Source: a virus. From it: DNA of 64,000 bases. Each line of letters starts with the position of its first letter. Position 1 is the first letter of the stretch. The stretch covers positions 72,117-136,116 of the IMG/VR virus record IMGVR_UViG_3300032132_000754. One strand, given 5' to 3'. This document shows, one piece after another, positions 9,401-17,433 of this stretch. A model generated the notes under the pieces. That model saw nothing but the letters and a program-made list of their open reading frames with translations. It searched no databases and was not told the origin of the DNA. The translations under genes and the position numbers were made by a program.

Positions 9401-12400
9401 AGTAGGCACTCCAGAAACCACGATAGCTAATTGTTGAACCCCAACTGCCAAACCAGTAGTCCAAATTGTTTGAGCAAACCCGGAAGAGTTCGTGACGGCC
9501 ATAACAGGCGCTGCAGAACCAAAGTCTGGGATGAAGGTAACGTATTCTCCTTCTACTGGGTTGCCATATTGATCTGTGACCAAAACGACGATCGGAGATG
9601 GCAGCGGGTTCCCAGCGACACCAGATTGGCCGTTACCACCGGCAACACCACTTGTAGATGCAGGACCAGCCTCTGAGGTCGCCCCCGTTGAAATAGATGG
9701 ATTAGATCCGCCTACAACTTGGGCGTCGATTGACTGCCCACCGATGCCAGTTGGCAAAGTCCAGATGACAGAAATTTGTCCATTAACATCTGTGATGCCC
9801 ATGACTGGCGTTACTGTGCCTGATGACGGCACAAAAGTGACGGAAACTCCAGAAGCCGGAACTCCTTGACCATCTGTGACAAAATAAATGATAGCGTCAA
9901 GATCTTCACCAGCAACACCAGTTTGTCCACCACCACTAATGATAGAGATAAATTCTGGGAGACCGGCAAAACTTGGTGGATCCACGAGCTGAATTGGTGT
10001 ACATTCGTCAACAAATTCGCTGCCCATATAAATCATGGTCATGCAACCATAGCCAGCAGCGATGCCGCCTTCAGCAATAACCTGATTTACATCTTCTCCA
10101 AATTTCAATTCAGTAAGAAGAACTCCACCAGCAACACCACCACCTATCATGTTTTCAGCGAAAACACTATTGGCATTTTCACCAAAAGCACTAGCATTAA
10201 GTTCAGAAATGATATTGACAGGAAACAATTGACTTGGGACTGGATCGCCTAAGAACAAGTTTGTAGAATCTTGGTCGTCAATAATCACTAATCCAGGAGT
10301 TTCTGGGTCAGCAATGGAAGTTCCTGGACCGCCGACTACAGTTGTACCCGGATCTTCCGGGTCCAAGCGATTACTACGAGCAGAAACAGTTAATCTATAT
10401 CCACGGCAGTAATCAACACCAGTCATATTGACCATTGAAGTGATCTTAAACGTTGGAGTAGTTGTAATGCTAGGCGGAACTTCAGTAGGAGGAGTCATGC
10501 CTGGGATGTCTTCTGGGACTATCTCGATAGGAACTTCTTCAATTGGCGGAACGATCGACGGCGGCATCTCCTCTTCAGGAGGCACAGAAGAAATAGGAAT
10601 TCCTACATGAATAGTTGTACTAGACCATTCATCATCACGAACTTTAATTTTAGGAACCTGGCTACTAAAGCCTGTTGTAATATCATCGGCGAACGCATAA
10701 GTTCCTGGACCAAACGGACCATCTTCTTGCTCACCAGCAACCATAGTGTTGAACAACAATTGATTATTGCCAATTTCAACGCTTGTATTATTTTGTAGAG
10801 GATCGTGCACCAACGGAGCTTGAACATTTGTTGGAGATTTTAACAGAGATCCCGGCGCGGCATCGCCAAAACTGATAATAACTCGGCCATCGCCAACTGC
10901 ACTCAAAGTAACATTATCTAAGTTATACTTAATAGCATAACTTCCCTTACCCAAAGCACCATCACTAGTGATAGGATTGCCACCGACTACATCGACCATG
11001 GGAGCGAAAGACGGAGCTGGAGGAGGAAGAACAGCACATGGCGGATCTACCACATCTGGAATAGGCGGTTGAATAGGAACTACGACCTGTACAAAGTCAC
11101 TATCTCCTTCACCCCCACCGCCTTCGCCAACCGTTTCACCTGGTTGTGGAGCCGGTGGCTCACTCTCCAAAATAGTCAATTGAGAACCGACCTGAAAAGT
11201 GACAGATGTCGGAATTTCAGTAGTTTCAACAATATCAATGCTAGAGATCGTACCAGTACCATCCGGGTTTTCGATCATAAACGTCGCGCGGACCGCTTCA
11301 GCATCGACGAAAGCACATCCTTCACGCTCGAATATCGCACCACCACAAATATCAGGGTCGAAATCTAACGAAACCGTAATCTCACCATCGCCAGCTAATT
11401 TAACTTCTGCACAGAATTTGTTTTCACTCCCATCAACAACTGATTCTACAGTAGAAAGAGCCTCAGATTGAACTTCAGCATCGGGAATTCCACTTGACTC
11501 TTCTTGTGGCAGAGGTGGAACAAATTCACCTTCAGGGACATTATCATTAACTTCGATTCCCTCGCCAGCATCTACTTCGCCAGAATCATCAAACTGAGGG
11601 CCGATAGAAATGGCCGGATCAGAAAGATCAACTGCATTTTCAGGATCTGTTAAATCGATTGGAGGCATAAGGAAAATGCCATCTTTAACACCACTGAAGA
11701 TTAGATTGTCACATTCACATATACACGGAACGGGAAATGGGATTGGAGCCTTTGGAGACCCCGTAATGCCACATGGCTGATCGCCAACATTTGGGCAGAA
11801 AAAGAAATCTTCCTGGCAACACTGCTCAGGAGGTTTAGGAGTTGTAATGATAGAAAATAAATAATTCGGATCAGTCTGAGTGAACCAATTGAAACGGTAC
11901 TGAGACCATCTACGAGCCTGAACGCAATCCCCAGTAGGCGTCCATAACGGAATCTCTAATGGAGGAACGACATATTCTTTAGGTGCGAATTTGAAAAAAC
12001 CAATGTCTCTAGCATCAGAAATAGAAAATTTAGCGCCAACAAACTCATTAGTAATGATATTGTCGACAGTATCGCCATTAATAGCTGCTAAATTAGCGAC
12101 AGGAACTTCCTCAAATAAGGCATTCTCAAAGATTACAATGTCGTCATTAGCTGCTGCTTTTCGTAGTGATACCACAGCTTGAGTACTTCGGACAGATGGG
12201 TCCTCTAAAATCTGTTCAATTACTTCAACAAACCCTGAACCAGCAGAACCTTGATCACCCTTGGCCCCACGCTGACGTGCTTTATACCGCCAACCGGCCA
12301 GATCAGATCCTTCAATAGTTATAGAACCGAAGAAACGCTTGCTAGTAGACTCATAGTCAGATTCGAAAGTAGTGACTTCAACGTTCAAACTAGCGTCATT

Positions 12401-13285
12401 AATAATAATGGAAGGAGCAGACCCATCAATTGGATGCAGTATTTCTATTAGAATTGCGTCATCATCGTCTGGGCCAAAAAGTCTTAAGGAAATTGGCGTC
12501 TCGATTGGAGTCTCTACCGTAGCATCCCAAGAAAACGCACCGTCTGTAGTTCCAACAGGAAGTTGGAAAACTTCCGCCGCGCCTGGCATCCCCGAAGTAC
12601 CGGTATCACCGACTTCTCCAACAACACCTTTAGGGCCAACGCAGCAGTTACGAATTAACTTCTGGTAAAGACGACCCCTATCAATTTCAATTCGTAAACG
12701 AGTTTGGATTTTCTCCGGTTTGATGATCTTGCCGCGATCACCACCAAAAATGTTGATATTTTCTGATTTTACAATAAATGTTAATTGTGTATTAGAAACG
12801 ATCTCATAATTTCCATGAATCGTTTCTAGAAACAGCCCAGCCCATTCATCGATCTGAATCGGAACATTGATAGACATCGTGATTTTAGCAGTACCGTCAC
12901 CAAGATCAGCAATACGAGCAACAATAATAGATGCCCTGACTTCTTTAGGCTCAGAAGTCCGTTCCGGCGCGAATTTAATAAGATCGTCGCCGGAATGAAA
13001 CAAGTAATAATATGGGTCTTCTACGTCAGTAGCCAACTTGAACTTACTGAAATCGAAACCTTGTTCAATTAGCTCTTGTAGGAGAGCTAGCTTACGATAT
13101 AATTCTGGCGAAACCAAACCGTCTGTAGTAGGATCGACGATTTCTGGAACAGGTACAACACCAATGTTTACCCATTCTCTCTTTTCAGCGTTATATTCAT
13201 ATATGATACCACTGCTGGTGATAACTTGATCACCATCTTTGTTGCCAAATGAAGGCAGTTTTGGTTTGAATGTAGGGTCGGCCAT
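6443..13285 (-). CDS. giant Ig-like (Big_1) repeat virion/adhesin protein
   Basis: A 2280-residue protein started at ATG 13285, preceded by TAAGG. Order: N-terminal virion-like region (1-210), two short collagen-like runs (GPKGVVGEVGDTGTSGMPG near 212-230, GAKGDQGSAG near 350), a cysteine-containing region (~470-560), beta-rich repeats, then at least seven ~100-residue units around residues 1090-1800 of the form SGDGQS...VxVxDxxGNPV..G..V.W.V..G.G.....S.TN..G.A, matching bacterial Ig-like Big_1 domains of invasin/intimin; two divergent copies follow. Known: Ig-like domains decorate phage tails and bind carbohydrate. Inferred: a long tail fibre or host adhesin. Confidence 0.8.
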   Translation of the reverse strand: MADPTFKPKLPSFGNKDGDQVITSSGIIYEYNAEKREWVNIGVVPVPEIVDPTTDGLVSPELYRKLALLQELIEQGFDFSKFKLATDVEDPYYYLFHSGDDLIKFAPERTSEPKEVRASIIVARIADLGDGTAKITMSINVPIQIDEWAGLFLETIHGNYEIVSNTQLTFIVKSENINIFGGDRGKIIKPEKIQTRLRIEIDRGRLYQKLIRNCCVGPKGVVGEVGDTGTSGMPGAAEVFQLPVGTTDGAFSWDATVETPIETPISLRLFGPDDDDAILIEILHPIDGSAPSIIINDASLNVEVTTFESDYESTSKRFFGSITIEGSDLAGWRYKARQRGAKGDQGSAGSGFVEVIEQILEDPSVRSTQAVVSLRKAAANDDIVIFENALFEEVPVANLAAINGDTVDNIITNEFVGAKFSISDARDIGFFKFAPKEYVVPPLEIPLWTPTGDCVQARRWSQYRFNWFTQTDPNYLFSIITTPKPPEQCCQEDFFFCPNVGDQPCGITGSPKAPIPFPVPCICECDNLIFSGVKDGIFLMPPIDLTDPENAVDLSDPAISIGPQFDDSGEVDAGEGIEVNDNVPEGEFVPPLPQEESSGIPDAEVQSEALSTVESVVDGSENKFCAEVKLAGDGEITVSLDFDPDICGGAIFEREGCAFVDAEAVRATFMIENPDGTGTISSIDIVETTEIPTSVTFQVGSQLTILESEPPAPQPGETVGEGGGGEGDSDFVQVVVPIQPPIPDVVDPPCAVLPPPAPSFAPMVDVVGGNPITSDGALGKGSYAIKYNLDNVTLSAVGDGRVIISFGDAAPGSLLKSPTNVQAPLVHDPLQNNTSVEIGNNQLLFNTMVAGEQEDGPFGPGTYAFADDITTGFSSQVPKIKVRDDEWSSTTIHVGIPISSVPPEEEMPPSIVPPIEEVPIEIVPEDIPGMTPPTEVPPSITTTPTFKITSMVNMTGVDYCRGYRLTVSARSNRLDPEDPGTTVVGGPGTSIADPETPGLVIIDDQDSTNLFLGDPVPSQLFPVNIISELNASAFGENANSVFAENMIGGGVAGGVLLTELKFGEDVNQVIAEGGIAAGYGCMTMIYMGSEFVDECTPIQLVDPPSFAGLPEFISIISGGGQTGVAGEDLDAIIYFVTDGQGVPASGVSVTFVPSSGTVTPVMGITDVNGQISVIWTLPTGIGGQSIDAQVVGGSNPSISTGATSEAGPASTSGVAGGNGQSGVAGNPLPSPIVVLVTDQYGNPVEGEYVTFIPDFGSAAPVMAVTNSSGFAQTIWTTGLAVGVQQLAIVVSGVPTIQATSTATPAIGVPDDISLISGDGQSQTVNQIPGTALEVLVVDGALNPVVGATVLWGVTGGGGSVTASSLTNGFGIASIADWQLGTASGSNTLEATVSGFPLSGSVGFTATGDPDVPTSMVLVSGDGQSAQVSVALGSPLVVRLMDTFGNYNVGESVNWAVSGGAGSITPSSLTNSMGEASATWTMGAGVGPGTAEASFGALPDVGFTATATPMTGTPDNISLVAGSGQMQVVNQIPGIALEVLVVDAGLLPVVGATVLWNVTMGGGSVTASSLTNGFGIASIADWQLGTVTGSNFLQATVSGFPVAGSVGFPATGTPDVPVNVALLTGDSNGGTVGGALFSDMRVFIRDQFMNAVGSGHTVDWAVTNGAAVLDGATSVTDIFGIAENNLTLDNLVSNAPDVEASVSGGVSTYEFTSLVPLPDVPDNVATSSGTGQSAVVGGALGSAMGVFVTDQFGNPVGSGETVDWAVTGGVAVLDSATSVTNGSSIATNNLTLDNLVSNQPTIEASVSGGATSDTFSPTSLPDVAVDGGTSVTSAIPSTGGSIILVPVIQIGGNYAPFNYGEFDLGRNPFMSISPPDACAFDHWHGTTDLLDGTNVLDPLPGGCGHGTKVATASGIISDLGTPDGAGLPEMLIAVDSTDMATWEAGGAGAKPDISSGVMVAVVADGVQTHSVTVVVGDTHGNPVAGETVSLSSSVGADTVSAPAVTNAAGEATFTISTTQTGSAPGGAAVTRTFSANVTSGFGAVTDVSMADFHAGAPVDAGSSVAAPAGTVITDETDSKTVTITLVDANGNPTPDMLVDTFSTGLNNTFTPSGIQNTNASGQVVLGMVSQTPGVKTVNGFTNGTFSPTANASVTFVQGTFTVSAVAGDTPAVGSFRFTFTTDFTIPDDAVMNFEFGGGDGSAFSLASETGITWTASDGTEVGLRFNIPVGLMITRQGDGTPIGPGAHTVDITNCVVGTGTCTFTMEFGNGFDITAPLGVAY
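8541..9219 (-). repeat. near-identical Big_1 segments, 612-bp offset
   Basis: The segments 8541-8607 and 9153-9219 are nearly identical and encode the same peptide (…SLTNGFGIASIADWQLG). The 612-bp offset equals two Ig-like units, so a two-domain block was duplicated inside the giant gene. Confidence 0.8.
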
Positions 13286-13288
13286 CAA

Positions 13289-13300
13289 CCTTATATTTAC
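13289..13300 (-). promoter_or_regulatory. TAAATA-type late promoter candidate before the giant gene
   Basis: Reads GTAAATATAAGG on the minus strand, directly before the start of the 2280-residue gene. Similar TAAATA-containing AT boxes precede other virion genes here and resemble the T4 late box TATAAATA. Inference only; its AAGG end also serves as the ribosome site. Confidence 0.3.
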
Positions 13301-14358
13301 TTAAGGATATGTGCTGTGCCTTCACGTTGAGCAGAAGGGGTACGGCGTTCAACCCGCAACACATTATCCATACGCTTATTATGCAGATCTTCAATACTAC
13401 GAACTCCCATATCTTGAAAGGAGTATTGAAGAGCGCACTTAAGATAAAGCATTAAATCACCAACGTTGCCCGTAGGCTCTACAGTTGTGCTAACGCCCTG
13501 GGCCACTACTTGAGTTCCATATCGGCCATTGCCGCCGCTCGTTAGAACTTCTTTACTAGCCATTCCGCGATAAACTTTTCGATGATTTTCCCAACCAGGA
13601 GCCTCATTACAACCAGCCACCATACTGCCCATCATGACAGTACTAGCGCCAAGAAGTAAAGCTTTAGCGATATGACCAGAATTTTTAATGCCGCCATCAG
13701 CAATAACAGGGACCCCAGCCTCTCTGGCCACCCTAGCACAATGATGTACTGCAGTAGCTTGAGCACGACCAACGGCCATCATTTCCTGGGTAGTACAAAT
13801 GCTACCCGGACCCATTCCGACTCGAATTGCGTCAGCTCCGGCAGCGATTAAACCGCGTGTCTGATAACTAGTAACCACGTTACCAGCGATAACGTCAACG
13901 CCAGGGAAATTATCTTTGATATACTTAATGGTATTAAGCTGGAAGAGAGACCAACCATGAGCAGCATCGATAAGAACAACACGAGCCCCCGCATCAACCA
14001 CAAGCCCAATCCTATCACGATCATCCTCCCTAGTGCTAACAGCCGCTCCGACTAACAAACCACGACTTTTAGCCACAATAGAAACTTCTATAGCTTGCTC
14101 TTCAGCAGTCAAATTACTATGGATAATGCCAACACCACCAACTTCGCCCATACCAATACCCATACTAGCGTCGGTTACCGTATCCATAGGACTGCTAATG
14201 AAGGGAAGCTCGATCTCGATGTTTTTAGTTAGTTTGGTTTTGAAATGAACTTCTTCTCTAGGAAAATCGACAAAACCTGGAAGAACGATGAAATCGTCAT
14301 AGGTAAAACCAGGTGCTCCATTCTTAAAAAGTTCACTTATTGAGTTACCATCTTGCAT
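13297..14358 (-). CDS. guaB: IMP dehydrogenase-like protein lacking CBS domains
   Basis: A 353-residue (beta/alpha)8 barrel protein, started at ATG 14358 after a strong GGGAGGGCG. Seen: N-terminal TYDDFIVLPGFVDFP, PFISSPMDTVT, catalytic loop GMGPGSICTTQ with C188, ADGGIKNSGHIAKAL, MMGSMVAG, RGMASKE, and a C-terminal ERRTPSAQREGTAH like the IMPDH carboxy end. The ~120-residue CBS pair that normally follows the IIHSNL segment is missing, so the length is ~350 instead of ~490. Known: IMPDH makes XMP from IMP with NAD+; the related GMP reductase shares the barrel. I favour IMPDH from the SICTTQ loop and C-terminus. Confidence 0.8.
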   Translation of the reverse strand: MQDGNSISELFKNGAPGFTYDDFIVLPGFVDFPREEVHFKTKLTKNIEIELPFISSPMDTVTDASMGIGMGEVGGVGIIHSNLTAEEQAIEVSIVAKSRGLLVGAAVSTREDDRDRIGLVVDAGARVVLIDAAHGWSLFQLNTIKYIKDNFPGVDVIAGNVVTSYQTRGLIAAGADAIRVGMGPGSICTTQEMMAVGRAQATAVHHCARVAREAGVPVIADGGIKNSGHIAKALLLGASTVMMGSMVAGCNEAPGWENHRKVYRGMASKEVLTSGGNGRYGTQVVAQGVSTTVEPTGNVGDLMLYLKCALQYSFQDMGVRSIEDLHNKRMDNVLRVERRTPSAQREGTAHILK

Positions 14359-14374
14359 ATCGCCCTCCCGCGCC

Positions 14375-14707
14375 CTAAATAGAAAAGCTAGTACCGCAAC
14401 CGCAAGTACCAGAACTGTTCGGGTTGTTAAATACCAAACGATGACCAAGATTCTCTTCTACTAAATCGACAGACATACCGTCTAAAAACATGAGAGATTT
14501 TTTATCAACAACTATTCTCACGCCTTCCGACAAGAAGACCTTATCATCCTTTTTAGGCAGTTCGAAAACGCGAGACGCATGTTCCATCTCTACCCCATAT
14601 TCGAACCCGGAACAACCACCACCAGTTACATTAAATCTCACCCCGCCGAGGGGGGAAAGTAGCTTGGCTTTAATGAAATTCGCTGCTGCTTCTGTAAGTG
14701 TTACCAT
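14375..14707 (-). CDS. A-type Fe-S carrier protein (IscA/HesB/ErpA family)
   Basis: A 110-residue protein of normal family length with the three conserved cysteines C32 (GGGCSG), C102 and C104 (TCGCG near the C-terminus). Known: these proteins receive and pass on Fe-S clusters as dimers in the cytoplasm. It lies 16 bases upstream of the IMPDH-like gene and both are probably co-transcribed. It lacks a Shine-Dalgarno sequence but has GTATCTAA exactly 5 bases before its ATG. A likely client within the window is the XPD/DinG-like helicase. Confidence 0.9.
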   Translation of the reverse strand: MVTLTEAAANFIKAKLLSPLGGVRFNVTGGGCSGFEYGVEMEHASRVFELPKKDDKVFLSEGVRIVVDKKSLMFLDGMSVDLVEENLGHRLVFNNPNSSGTCGCGTSFSI

Positions 14708-14712
14708 TTATG

Positions 14713-14720
14713 TTAGATAC
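14713..14720 (-). promoter_or_regulatory. GTATCTAA promoter element of the iscA-like gene
   Basis: On the minus strand GTATCTAA is followed by CATAA and then the ATG at 14707, the same 5-base spacing as at six plus-strand genes. It forms one arm of a perfect 9-bp inverted repeat (14712-14720 with 14737-14745). Confidence 0.6.
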
Positions 14721-14736
14721 GGGGTGGGGAAAAGTC

Positions 14737-14744
14737 GTATCTAA
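14737..14744 (+). promoter_or_regulatory. GTATCTAA promoter element facing the ncRNA region
   Basis: The opposite arm of the inverted repeat carries GTATCTAA on the plus strand, pointing away from iscA toward the gene-free 0.8 kb. With the spacing seen elsewhere, transcription would begin at about 14750. Because no protein gene follows, this argues for a promoter, not a translation signal. Confidence 0.5.
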
Positions 14745-14749
14745 CGTAT

Positions 14750-15440
14750 GTTGCGAGTGTCCAATATGCTCAGTGACATGAGAAATCCAAGTGGGATAGA
14801 GGCACCAGGTTCATTTTAAGGTTTTGGCCTGGCCAGTATACTGGTTTACCCAGTCATACCCAACCTCCATAGTGGAGGAAACTAAAGCAAAGAGCAATAG
14901 TTCATTTCTCGGTTTTATTACAACAAATCAACGGCTACGGCTGTTGGTGATCCCGACGTACTATGACAATTTTAAACTACAACAATAACATGAGCCAAAA
15001 AGCAATTAAAGCTAAAAATCAGCAAAAAGCAAAAGGTCCATATATCTATCAAAGTATCTGCGAATGTTATAAAAAGTCAAGAGTTAGCGCAAGCGTCAAT
15101 ATAAAATTGTTGGGATGTGTGATGAGAACAGAGATGGTGGGGGTCCAACACGGCAACGTGCTCTGGATAAGAACGTTACGAGCGTTCACGTCATTCTGCC
15201 TCCACTTGGTAGGACTGCCACATATAAAGGCAAGCCTAATGTGCGATAGTGATCAAGAATTCATAAACAGAAAAACGCTAGATGCTGTACGGTCTGAAAA
15301 GCCACTCGTCACTGCCCAAAAGGTAGTGGTGTCTAGTAGACCTGTGGATGGGATTCTTAACTCCATTAATTATAGAGGGAAGTCAGCTCGTGGTTTGGAC
15401 GCCATGGGGTTATTAACAGGTTCAGTACTTCGTTAATTCT
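14750..15440 (+). ncRNA. candidate large structured non-coding RNA (~0.7 kb)
   Basis: This is the only stretch of the window over 300 bases without a credible gene (14708-15592). It holds a series of plus-strand hairpins: CCAG-TATA-CTGG (14833-14844), CCTCCA-TAG-TGGAGG (14864-14878), a 7-bp stem closed by the UNCG tetraloop TACG (14929-14946), CACG-GCAA-CGTG with a GNRA tetraloop (15149-15160) and an outer TCCA/TGGA pair, GAACG/CGTTC (15171-15187), AGG..TGCC/GGCA..CCT (15211-15237), and CACTGCC/GGTAGTG (15310-15328). UNCG and GNRA loops are strand-specific and fix the plus strand. Known: phages carry large ornate RNAs such as GOLLD and ROOL, often near tRNAs; I cannot assign a class. Ends are inferred from the promoter and T-rich tail. 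Confidence 0.6.
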
Positions 15441-15464
15441 GATTCTTCTTTTCTCTCTTATTTA
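15412..15464 (+). terminator. weak stem plus T-rich tract ending the ncRNA
   Basis: An AT-rich stem ATTAAC/GTTAAT (15412-15417 with 15432-15437) is followed by a pyrimidine tract rich in T (15438-15464). It is a plausible 3' end for the RNA, but the stem is weak. Confidence 0.3.
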
Positions 15465-15530
15465 TTGGGGCGTCACTGGGGAAACCTTTGTATCCAAACA
15501 ATAAACACAATTAATTATAATAACTTTCTC

Positions 15531-15546
15531 AATAAATACATAAATA
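15531..15546 (+). promoter_or_regulatory. late-type promoter candidate (AATAAATACATAAATA)
   Basis: Two overlapping ATAAATA boxes lie ~47 bases before the collagen-like fibre gene. They resemble the T4 late promoter box TATAAATA. Inference from similarity and from the late nature of the gene. Confidence 0.4.
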
Positions 15547-15592
15547 ACACTGAAAGGCATTTAGCCATTTCAAACGTATTACAGAGGTTGTT

Positions 15593-16972
15593 ATGGCAAG
15601 CGGATTATTCAACATCGTCAATGTTATTAATAATGGGGGATTGCCCTCAGCTTATACCCTAACGACATCATCCATAGCTGGGATCGCATTAAACGACCAC
15701 ATCGGAGCGCAGCTAGCAGGCGGAAGAGGATCAGTTTACAAGGTTAGTAGCATTATCGGGCCTACAACCATCATCGTAGAAGATCTCTTAACAGAAGGCA
15801 ACGACGGCAGCGCCGAGTTTGGCCCCCCAGCGCTCGGTCCCGCATCTTTTGAGACTCCGGAGCCTAACAAAGGTTTATCACAAATTCCGTTTGGGTCCCC
15901 AGGTTGGGACGCTGTAATTCGCAGAAATTACGCCGTGTTAGATGTCACTATTGGCACTACCGGCCCAGAAGGTCCGGCGGGCCCTGTAGGAGTTGGTAAC
16001 ACTGGCGGAACTGGAGTCGTTGGCCCTACTGGCAACTCTGGGACCACTGGACCTACTGGTGGCGGAATTACTGGTGGTACGGGCGGCACCGGAGGGACTG
16101 GAGGCACCGGAGGGACTGGAGCTGCTGGTACAAATGGGACGGATGGGACTACCGGACCAACGGGCGCTGGCGGAGATACTGGGCCGACAGGCGCTGGGCC
16201 TACAGGAGCTACTGGTCCCGCTGGCGCACCAACTGGCACGACAGGCCCAACTGGTGCAGATGGGACTACTGGACCAACAGGCGCAGATGGCATCACTGGC
16301 CCTACCGGAACTGTAGGTATCACCGGCCCGACAGGTGCAGATTCAACTGTCGTTGGTCCCACGGGCGCTGATGGCATCACTGGCCCTACCGGAGCAGATT
16401 CGACCGTTGTTGGTCCAACCGGAGCTACTGGAGCTGGTACTACAGGTCCTACTGGAGCAGATTCGACCGTTGTTGGCCCAACTGGACCAACTGGCGCACA
16501 AGGGACACAAGGCATCCAGGGAATTCAAGGCATCCAGGGAATCGTTGGTCCCACAGGATCAGGCGCTACATCTCTTAGCATCAGAATCATTACTGGCGAT
16601 ACTACATTGTTGTCTAGTGACGATGTCATTATTAATCATACTACGGCTGGTTTTAGTACAACTGTTACGCTTCCTAGGGCTAATACCATGCCGGTTAAGC
16701 AGTATTATTTTAAAAACGCGAATAACCAAATCAATCCTGCAACCACAACTCTATTGGGTCTGGTTGTTACAGCCGGTGATAGAATTGATACAACTAACCC
16801 ATTGTTGACAGCTTGTAGCTTAAGAACTGGAAGTGGTGGGGCTAATAACGGTACAGCAGGCGTCATTCTAATACCAGATGCTGCCAATAATAGATGGTTA
16901 ATCTTCGGCAATTACGATCCTAGGACCAACATCGGTACCGCTGGCGCACATGCTGGCGCTAACCTAAATTAA
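15593..16972 (+). CDS. collagen-like tail fibre protein
   Basis: A 459-residue protein. Residues 1-123 form a globular N-terminal region, probably the virion attachment domain. Residues ~124-322 are almost unbroken Gly-X-Y triplets ([35 protein letters not shown]), i.e. a collagen-like triple helix, with many Pro in the X position and Thr in Y. Residues ~325-459 form a beta-rich C-terminal domain, the likely trimerisation or receptor-binding head. The start has AGAGG upstream. Known: collagen-like stalks trimerise in phage fibres. Confidence 0.85.
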   Translation: MASGLFNIVNVINNGGLPSAYTLTTSSIAGIALNDHIGAQLAGGRGSVYKVSSIIGPTTIIVEDLLTEGNDGSAEFGPPALGPASFETPEPNKGLSQIPFGSPGWDAVIRRNYAVLDVTIGTTGPEGPAGPVGVGNTGGTGVVGPTGNSGTTGPTGGGITGGTGGTGGTGGTGGTGAAGTNGTDGTTGPTGAGGDTGPTGAGPTGATGPAGAPTGTTGPTGADGTTGPTGADGITGPTGTVGITGPTGADSTVVGPTGADGITGPTGADSTVVGPTGATGAGTTGPTGADSTVVGPTGPTGAQGTQGIQGIQGIQGIVGPTGSGATSLSIRIITGDTTLLSSDDVIINHTTAGFSTTVTLPRANTMPVKQYYFKNANNQINPATTTLLGLVVTAGDRIDTTNPLLTACSLRTGSGGANNGTAGVILIPDAANNRWLIFGNYDPRTNIGTAGAHAGANLN

Positions 16973-17008
16973 AACCGTACGTAGATATTACAAATCGAGG
17001 GTTTTAAC

Positions 17009-17383
17009 ATGAAAGTTACCACACGTCAAATTCTTAGCTCGGTCGAGCCCTTAAACAAGCTTATTAACGAAAAGCTTCCGGCTCGGGTTGCGTTTCGCGT
17101 AGCTCAAGTATCTCGTCAACTTGATAACCACCTTCAGGATTATAACAAGACGTTAGTTAAGTTGCAACAGGAGCATTGTTCTAAGGACCACGAAGGAAAT
17201 ATGGTCAAGGATGAACAAGGCATCATTAAATTTGATGATCGAGAAGCTTTCCAAAAGGAACACGAGGAGCTTCTCGAATGCAACGTAGAAGTTAATGGAA
17301 AGCCATTGAAGCTAGATCAGTTATCTTCTGTTAAGTTAGAACCTGTTATTTTCTATCATCTTGACTGGTTTGTACAGGAATAA
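17009..17383 (+). CDS. conserved-looking phage protein of unknown function
   Basis: A 124-residue, mostly helical, charged protein with a GAGGG ribosome site. Helical N-terminal half (PLNKLINEKLPARVAFRVAQVSRQLDNHLQDYNKTL) and a polar middle. In style it recalls small Gram-positive phage proteins such as DUF1617, but I cannot confirm that by eye. Its stop overlaps a possible downstream ATG as TAATG. It opens the plus-strand run that leads into Pol III alpha. Confidence 0.6.
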   Translation: MKVTTRQILSSVEPLNKLINEKLPARVAFRVAQVSRQLDNHLQDYNKTLVKLQQEHCSKDHEGNMVKDEQGIIKFDDREAFQKEHEELLECNVEVNGKPLKLDQLSSVKLEPVIFYHLDWFVQE

Positions 17384-17433
17384 TGCGTTTCTCAAGTGCT
17401 CGGTATCTAAAAAATAAAGGAGCGGAGCACTTG

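Noticed and set aside
7352-9869. Several plus-strand ORFs of 80-150 codons opposite the giant Ig-like gene
   Set aside because: They follow the repeat structure of the minus-strand gene, lack ribosome sites and overlap each other. Treated as shadows.
6443-13285. CRISPR array or non-coding satellite repeats
   Set aside because: All repeats are in frame, ~300 bp long and diverged at synonymous positions; no spacer pattern is present here or elsewhere in the window.
14864-15328. RNase P RNA, because of GGAGGAAAC near 14873 and ACAGAAAAACGC near 15267
   Set aside because: The conserved P4 strands cannot be completed and the distances and flanking bases do not match. Kept as unclassified ncRNA.
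14963-15436. 157-codon plus-strand ORF inside the structured region
   Set aside because: No ribosome site or GTATNTAA element at its start, odd composition, and it runs straight through several hairpins including the GNRA and 7-bp stems. A structured RNA explains the region better.
15928-16515. 195-codon minus-strand ORF opposite the collagen-like gene
   Set aside because: It is the mirror of Gly-X-Y codons and gives an artificial Pro-Val repeat. The same holds for ORFs opposite the glycine-rich genes at 3549-3932 and 45618-45860.
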